From: Streptomyces flavofungini
GTDB taxonomy: Bacteria; Actinomycetota; Actinomycetes; Streptomycetales; Streptomycetaceae
Direction of reading: 5' to 3'
Length of the DNA: 64,000 bases
NCBI RefSeq assembly: GCF_030388665.1
Contig: NZ_CP128846.1
Location: forward strand, 7,536,001-7,600,000
Below, piece after piece: positions 60,618 to 64,000 of this stretch (its first letter is position 1; every line of letters begins with the position of its first letter). The position numbers were made by a program, and so were the translations under genes. The notes under the pieces are model-generated. The model saw only the letters and a list, made by a program, of their open reading frames with translations, made no database searches and had not been told where the DNA came from.

Positions 60618-60815
60618 ATGTTCTGGGCGATGCTGGCGGTGGGCTTGGGGTTCTGCGGCCTCGCCGTCCTGGGTGTGTTCGCGGTCAAGGTCTTCGTCGA
60701 GGCGCAGCGGCTCGGCCGCCAGGTGTCCGAGACGACGCGGCGGATCAACCGCGCCGCCGAGGACCTGGAGAGAGCCGCGACGGGCGTGGCCCACGCGGGC
60801 CGGGACCTCCGCTGA
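60618..60815 (+). CDS. Small single-span membrane protein
   Basis: 65 aa. Residues 1-~27 are one membrane helix (MFWAMLAVGLGFCGLAVLGV), the rest is a charged amphipathic helix (SETTRRINRAAEDLERAATGVAHA), like a short coiled coil in the cytosol. No family recognised; similar small proteins lie between pafC and tatA in other Streptomyces, as I recall. Leaderless by its promoter spacing. Followed by a 239-bp gap with no gene. Confidence 0.7.
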   Translation: MFWAMLAVGLGFCGLAVLGVFAVKVFVEAQRLGRQVSETTRRINRAAEDLERAATGVAHAGRDLR

Positions 60816-61054
60816 GCGCACGCTGTGGCCCGTCCCCGGGGCGGGGCATGGAGCGGCCTGTCAACTCCCCGTACCCGGCAGGTACGCTGCTGAAGTGGTC
60901 CGAAATGTGAGGCGCGGGCCGCAACTGGGAGTATGCACGGGGATTGCCCTGCGTTTACTCCAGGGGGTTACGATCGCTGCCAAGCCCGGTGGTCGGACGA
61001 CTGTCCGACACCCGGTCCCGAAATCTGACGCCTCGGTGAAGAAGGTAGACAGCT

Positions 61055-61354
61055 ATGGGTAGGCTCGGCCCCACCGAGATCATCCTGATCCTCGTCATCC
61101 TGGTCCTGCTCTTCGGTGCGAAGAAGCTCCCGGACATGGCCCGGTCCCTCGGCAAGTCGGCGCGCATCCTCAAGAGCGAGGCCAAGGCCATGAAGTCGGA
61201 CGGCAAGCAGGACGAGAAGGCCCCGGCCGACCCGCCCGCGCCCGCCGACCAGAGCGCCCCGCAGCAGCAGCCCCGCACCATCCAGGCGGCCCCGGGCGAC
61301 GTGACCAGCTCCCGTCCGGTCGCCGAGCCGACCGACCGCACGACGCAGCGCTGA
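61055..61354 (+). CDS. tatA: Sec-independent translocase subunit TatA
   Basis: 99 aa. One membrane helix ([16 protein letters not shown]), the hinge motif FGAKKLP, an amphipathic helix ([20 protein letters not shown]), then a polar Pro/Ala/Gln tail. It polymerises to open the twin-arginine pathway for folded proteins. The 239-bp region upstream holds a small palindrome GTCGGAC-GACT-GTCCGAC (60992-61009) and no gene. Paired with tatC 50 bp downstream; tatB is elsewhere, as usual in Streptomyces. Confidence 0.95.
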   Translation: MGRLGPTEIILILVILVLLFGAKKLPDMARSLGKSARILKSEAKAMKSDGKQDEKAPADPPAPADQSAPQQQPRTIQAAPGDVTSSRPVAEPTDRTTQR

Positions 61355-61404
61355 TCCAAGGCCGGCTGCCACCGCCGGCCTGCCGCACGAGATGAGGACG
61401 TGGG

Positions 61405-62352
61405 TTGCTCAAGTCTGCCCGCAAGAAGGAGAGGGACCCCGAGGGGCGGATGCCCCTCGCGGACCATCTGCGCGAGCTCCGCAACCGGCTCGCGAAGGGG
61501 ATGCTGGCGATCACGATCGTCGCGATCGTCGCCGCGTTCTACAGCGAGCAACTCATGGAGTTCCTCGCCGACCCCGTGCCCCGCTGCAAGGAGGGCATGC
61601 CGACGACCGGCGGTGAGTGCGCCACCGTCGCGTACACGGACCTCCTCTCTCCCTTCACCACGACGGTGAAGGTGTCCCTCATGGCGGGCATCATCGGAGC
61701 CAGCCCGATCTGGCTCTACCAGCTCTGGGCCTTCGTCGCGCCCGGACTGCACAAGAACGAGCGCAAGTACACCTACGCCTTCGTGTCCGCCGCCGTGCCG
61801 CTGTTCCTCGGCGGCGCCTGGCTCGCGTACGTGATCATGCCCGTCAGCATCCGGGTGCTCCTCGGCATCACGCCCGAGGGCTCCGAGAACATCCTGCCGA
61901 TGGACAAGATCCTCGACTTCAGCGTCCGGATGGTCCTGGTCTTCGGCGCTTCCTTCGAACTGCCGTTGCTGCTCGTCATGCTCAACATGACCGGCATGGT
62001 CACCGGGCGCCGCATGCTCGGCTGGTGGCGCGGCGTCGTCATGGGCGTCTTCGTCTTCGGCGCGGTGGCGACCCCGACGACCGACCCCGTCGGCATGCTC
62101 GCGCTCGCCGGGCCCATCGTCGTCCTGTACTTCCTCGCCGTCGGCTTCTCCGTCCTCAACGACAAACGCCGCCGACGCGCCGACCCGGACGCCGACCTCG
62201 ACGACGACGAGGCCTCCGACCTCGACCTCACCCCCGAACCGATCAACGGGAACGAGCCCGTCCGCGCCGCCAAGGCGCTGCCGGAACAGACCGGCGGCAG
62301 CGGCTCCGAGAGCCGCGGGTCCCGGTACAACGGCTACGACGACGTCACCTGA
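61405..62352 (+). CDS. tatC: Twin-arginine translocase subunit TatC
   Basis: 315 aa. Six membrane helices; it forms the signal-peptide receptor of the Tat system. Family blocks: MPLADHLRELRNRL (start of cytosolic N-terminus), FVAPGLHKNERKY, and the Glu-containing SFELPLLLVMLNMTG. The C-terminal ~60 residues are a disordered acidic tail (DPDADLDDDEASDLDL). The TTG start is inferred: family N-termini begin here and GAGGA lies upstream. Same operon as tatA. Confidence 0.94.
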   Translation: MLKSARKKERDPEGRMPLADHLRELRNRLAKGMLAITIVAIVAAFYSEQLMEFLADPVPRCKEGMPTTGGECATVAYTDLLSPFTTTVKVSLMAGIIGASPIWLYQLWAFVAPGLHKNERKYTYAFVSAAVPLFLGGAWLAYVIMPVSIRVLLGITPEGSENILPMDKILDFSVRMVLVFGASFELPLLLVMLNMTGMVTGRRMLGWWRGVVMGVFVFGAVATPTTDPVGMLALAGPIVVLYFLAVGFSVLNDKRRRRADPDADLDDDEASDLDLTPEPINGNEPVRAAKALPEQTGGSGSESRGSRYNGYDDVT

Positions 62353-62408
62353 CGGCGCGGAAGCCCCCTGACAGCACGGACGACTGGTTGCCGCGGCGGA
62401 CCGCCTTG

Positions 62409-62414
62409 TAGGGT
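62409..62414 (+). promoter_or_regulatory. -10 element of a leaderless start (62421)
   Basis: TAGGGT ends 6 nt before the GTG start and no ribosome site is present. Confidence 0.45.
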
Positions 62415-62420
62415 CCGCCC

Positions 62421-63311
62421 GTGACCAGCGAGATCACCCTCTTCGTCAATCCCACCGCGGGCCGCGGCCGGGGCGCGCACGCCGCGCAGCCGGCCGCCGC
62501 CGCCCTGCGCGCCGCCGGATTCTCCGTACGGACCGTCATCGGCGAGGACGCCGGGGACGCGCTGCGCCGGGCCAGGGCCGCCGTGGACGGGGGCACCGGC
62601 GCCCTGATAGCCGTCGGCGGCGACGGCATGGCGAGCCTCGCCCTCCAGGCCGTCGCCGGGACCCGCACCCCGCTCGGGGTGATCGCCGTGGGCACCGGCA
62701 ACGACTTCGCGCGTGCCCTCGGCCTGCCCGTGCGGGACCCCGCCGCGGCGGGCGCCCTCGTCGCCGCGGCCCTGAAGGAGGAGCGGATCCGGGACGTCGA
62801 CCTCGGACGGGTCGGCGCGACCTGGTTCGGGACGGTGCTCGCCTCCGGGTTCGACTCGCGGGTCAACGACCGCGGCAACCGCATGCGCTGGCCCACCGGA
62901 CGGTTCAAGTACGACCTGGCGATGCTCGCCGAACTGGCCGCCTTCAAGCCGGTTCCGTACCGCGTCACGCTGGACGACGGCGCCGTCCACGAGGTCGACG
63001 CCACCCTGGTGGCGATCGGCAACGGCACGTCGTACGGCGGCGGCATGCGGATCTGCGCCGGGGCCGACATGAGCGACGGGCTCTTCGACGTCACCGTCGT
63101 CGGCGACTGCAGCCGCACCACGCTCCTGAAGGTCTTTCCGCGGGTCTACAAGGGCACGCATCTGGGCCACCCGAAGGTCACCGTGCACCGGGCCGCGAAG
63201 GTGCGGATCGAGGCGGCCGGCACCACCGGGTACGCGGACGGGGAGCGCCTCGGGGAGCTGCCGCTGACCGCCGTCTGTGTGCCGGGGGCGGTGCGCGTCC
63301 TCGGGCCGTGA
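62421..63311 (+). CDS. Diacylglycerol/lipid kinase family protein
   Basis: 296 aa. DAGK catalytic domain (1-~130): FVNPTAGRGRGA (nucleotide-binding), AVGGDGMASLAL in place of the usual GGDGT, and PLGVIAVGTGNDFARALGLP. The C-terminal beta-sandwich has VAIGNGTSYGGGMRICAGADMSDGLFD. It probably phosphorylates a lipid such as diacylglycerol or a sphingoid/polyprenol. Cytosolic, membrane-associated. Conserved between tatC and helY in Streptomyces. Confidence 0.9.
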   Translation: MTSEITLFVNPTAGRGRGAHAAQPAAAALRAAGFSVRTVIGEDAGDALRRARAAVDGGTGALIAVGGDGMASLALQAVAGTRTPLGVIAVGTGNDFARALGLPVRDPAAAGALVAAALKEERIRDVDLGRVGATWFGTVLASGFDSRVNDRGNRMRWPTGRFKYDLAMLAELAAFKPVPYRVTLDDGAVHEVDATLVAIGNGTSYGGGMRICAGADMSDGLFDVTVVGDCSRTTLLKVFPRVYKGTHLGHPKVTVHRAAKVRIEAAGTTGYADGERLGELPLTAVCVPGAVRVLGP

Positions 63312-63423
63312 GCCGTCCCGGGCGCCCGCGCCTCACCCGCCGCACCCCCGCCACCTGCGGATTCATCCCGGTCCCGATAATGATCGTCCGTTGTCAGTGG
63401 TGCCCGGTAGGCTCGAAAGCACG

Positions 63424-64000
63424 ATGACAGAGGACCTCTCACCGGCCGAGCGGTATGCGGCGGCGCGTCAGCGTGCCGCCGAGCAGGCCACCGCACTCGC
63501 GTCCTTCCGCGAGATGTACGAATTCGGCCTCGACCCCTTCCAGATCGAGGCGTGCCAGGCGCTCGAAGCCGGGAAGGGCGTGCTCGTGGCCGCCCCCACG
63601 GGCTCCGGCAAGACGATCGTCGGCGAGTTCGCCGTGCACCTCGCTCTCCAGCAGGGCAAGAAGTGTTTCTACACCACGCCGATCAAGGCGCTCTCCAACC
63701 AGAAGTACGCGGACCTCGCCAAGCGCTACGGCGCGGACAAGGTCGGCCTGCTCACGGGCGACAACAGCGTCAACTCCGAGGCACCGGTGGTCGTGATGAC
63801 CACCGAGGTCCTGCGGAACATGCTGTACGCGGGCTCCCAGTCCCTGCGCGGCCTCGGCCATGTGGTCATGGACGAGGTGCACTACCTCTCCGACCGCTTC
63901 CGCGGCGCCGTCTGGGAAGAAGTGATCATTCACCTCCCGGAGTCGGTCACGCTGGTGTCGCTCTCGGCCACCGTCTCGAACGCGGAGGAGTTCGGGGACT
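63424..64000 (+). CDS. helY: Ski2/Mtr4-like DEVH helicase (HelY), 5' part
   Basis: 192 residues seen; the gene runs past the window end. N-terminal SPAERYAAARQRAAE helix, then RecA-like domain 1: Q-motif-like FGLDPFQIEACQAL, Walker A AAPTGSGKT, Ia FYTTPIKALSNQK, GLLTGDNSVN, MTTEVLRNML, DEVH box VMDEVHYLSD, motif III SLSATVSNAEEFGD. Mycobacterial HelY lies in the same pafBC-tatAC order; it is an RNA/DNA helicase of unclear role. ATG follows TAGGCT (63408-63413) by 10 nt. Confidence 0.92.
   Translation, partial: MTEDLSPAERYAAARQRAAEQATALASFREMYEFGLDPFQIEACQALEAGKGVLVAAPTGSGKTIVGEFAVHLALQQGKKCFYTTPIKALSNQKYADLAKRYGADKVGLLTGDNSVNSEAPVVVMTTEVLRNMLYAGSQSLRGLGHVVMDEVHYLSDRFRGAVWEEVIIHLPESVTLVSLSATVSNAEEFGD

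Overview
The window is chromosomal DNA of a Streptomyces or a very close relative. The sequence is about 70% G+C with strong G/C third-position bias. It carries two chaplins (the hydrophobic aerial-hypha coat proteins), mycothiol ligase mshC, a glycerol (gyl) regulon led by an IclR regulator, and a complete Pup-proteasome locus. From memory, the gene order follows the S. coelicolor core-genome interval from about SCO1675 down to SCO1631. The species cannot be named from sequence alone.

Layout. 0.2-3.1 kb: a haem protein joining a catalase-like domain to an alpha-dioxygenase-like domain. 3.2-7.6 kb: tRNA-Leu(GAG), an M20 peptidase, chpH and chpC, a DUF5703 protein and an acidic protein. 7.6-14.5 kb: a RecD2-like protein with degenerate ATPase motifs, an aldo/keto reductase, an F420-type oxidoreductase, a ferritin-like protein and CorA. 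14.6-18.2 kb: the actinobacterial phosphomutase/DUF3090/kinase trio followed by mshC. 18.2-20.8 kb: a Gln-rich protein and an S8 peptidase that share a C-terminal module. 21-22.2 kb: a PAC2-family protein (ParJ/ASP2 type). 22.3-26.9 kb: a probable accessory operon (nucleoside phosphorylase, amidohydrolase, Mo-oxidoreductase, flavin reductase) ending beside a GntR regulator. 27-32.5 kb: the gyl regulon (glpD, glpK, glpF, gylR). 32.7-37.2 kb: metH and a HAD phosphatase. 37.6-40.9 kb: tandem paralogous peptide-binding lipoproteins. 41-46.5 kb: a response regulator, a RecB-type Fe-S nuclease, an M50 protease, trmI, a membrane-anchored protein and a ferredoxin. 46.8-64 kb: arc, dop, pup, a degenerate endonuclease VII ORF, prcB, prcA, a lacI/MFS pair, pafA, two FKBP isomerases, pafB, pafC, two small proteins, tatA, tatC, a lipid-kinase-like gene and the start of a Ski2-like helicase.

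How the genes work together. Dop deamidates the C-terminal Gln of Pup, PafA ligates Pup to substrates, Arc unfolds them and PrcB/PrcA degrade them; PafB and PafC are WYL regulators encoded alongside. GylR probably represses both itself and glpFKD through a near-identical operator seen in both promoters. chpH carries a good match to a BldN-sigma promoter, linking it to aerial development. Nine genes have a TANNNT -10-like box only 6-8 nt before the start codon, so much of the region may be read as leaderless mRNA.

Most promising for follow-up: the S8 peptidase/Gln-rich pair with a shared C-terminal module, a tight pair of perfect DnaA boxes far from any origin, the catalase-like/alpha-dioxygenase fusion, the endonuclease VII remnant wedged between pup and prcB, and the nucleoside/Mo-enzyme operon.
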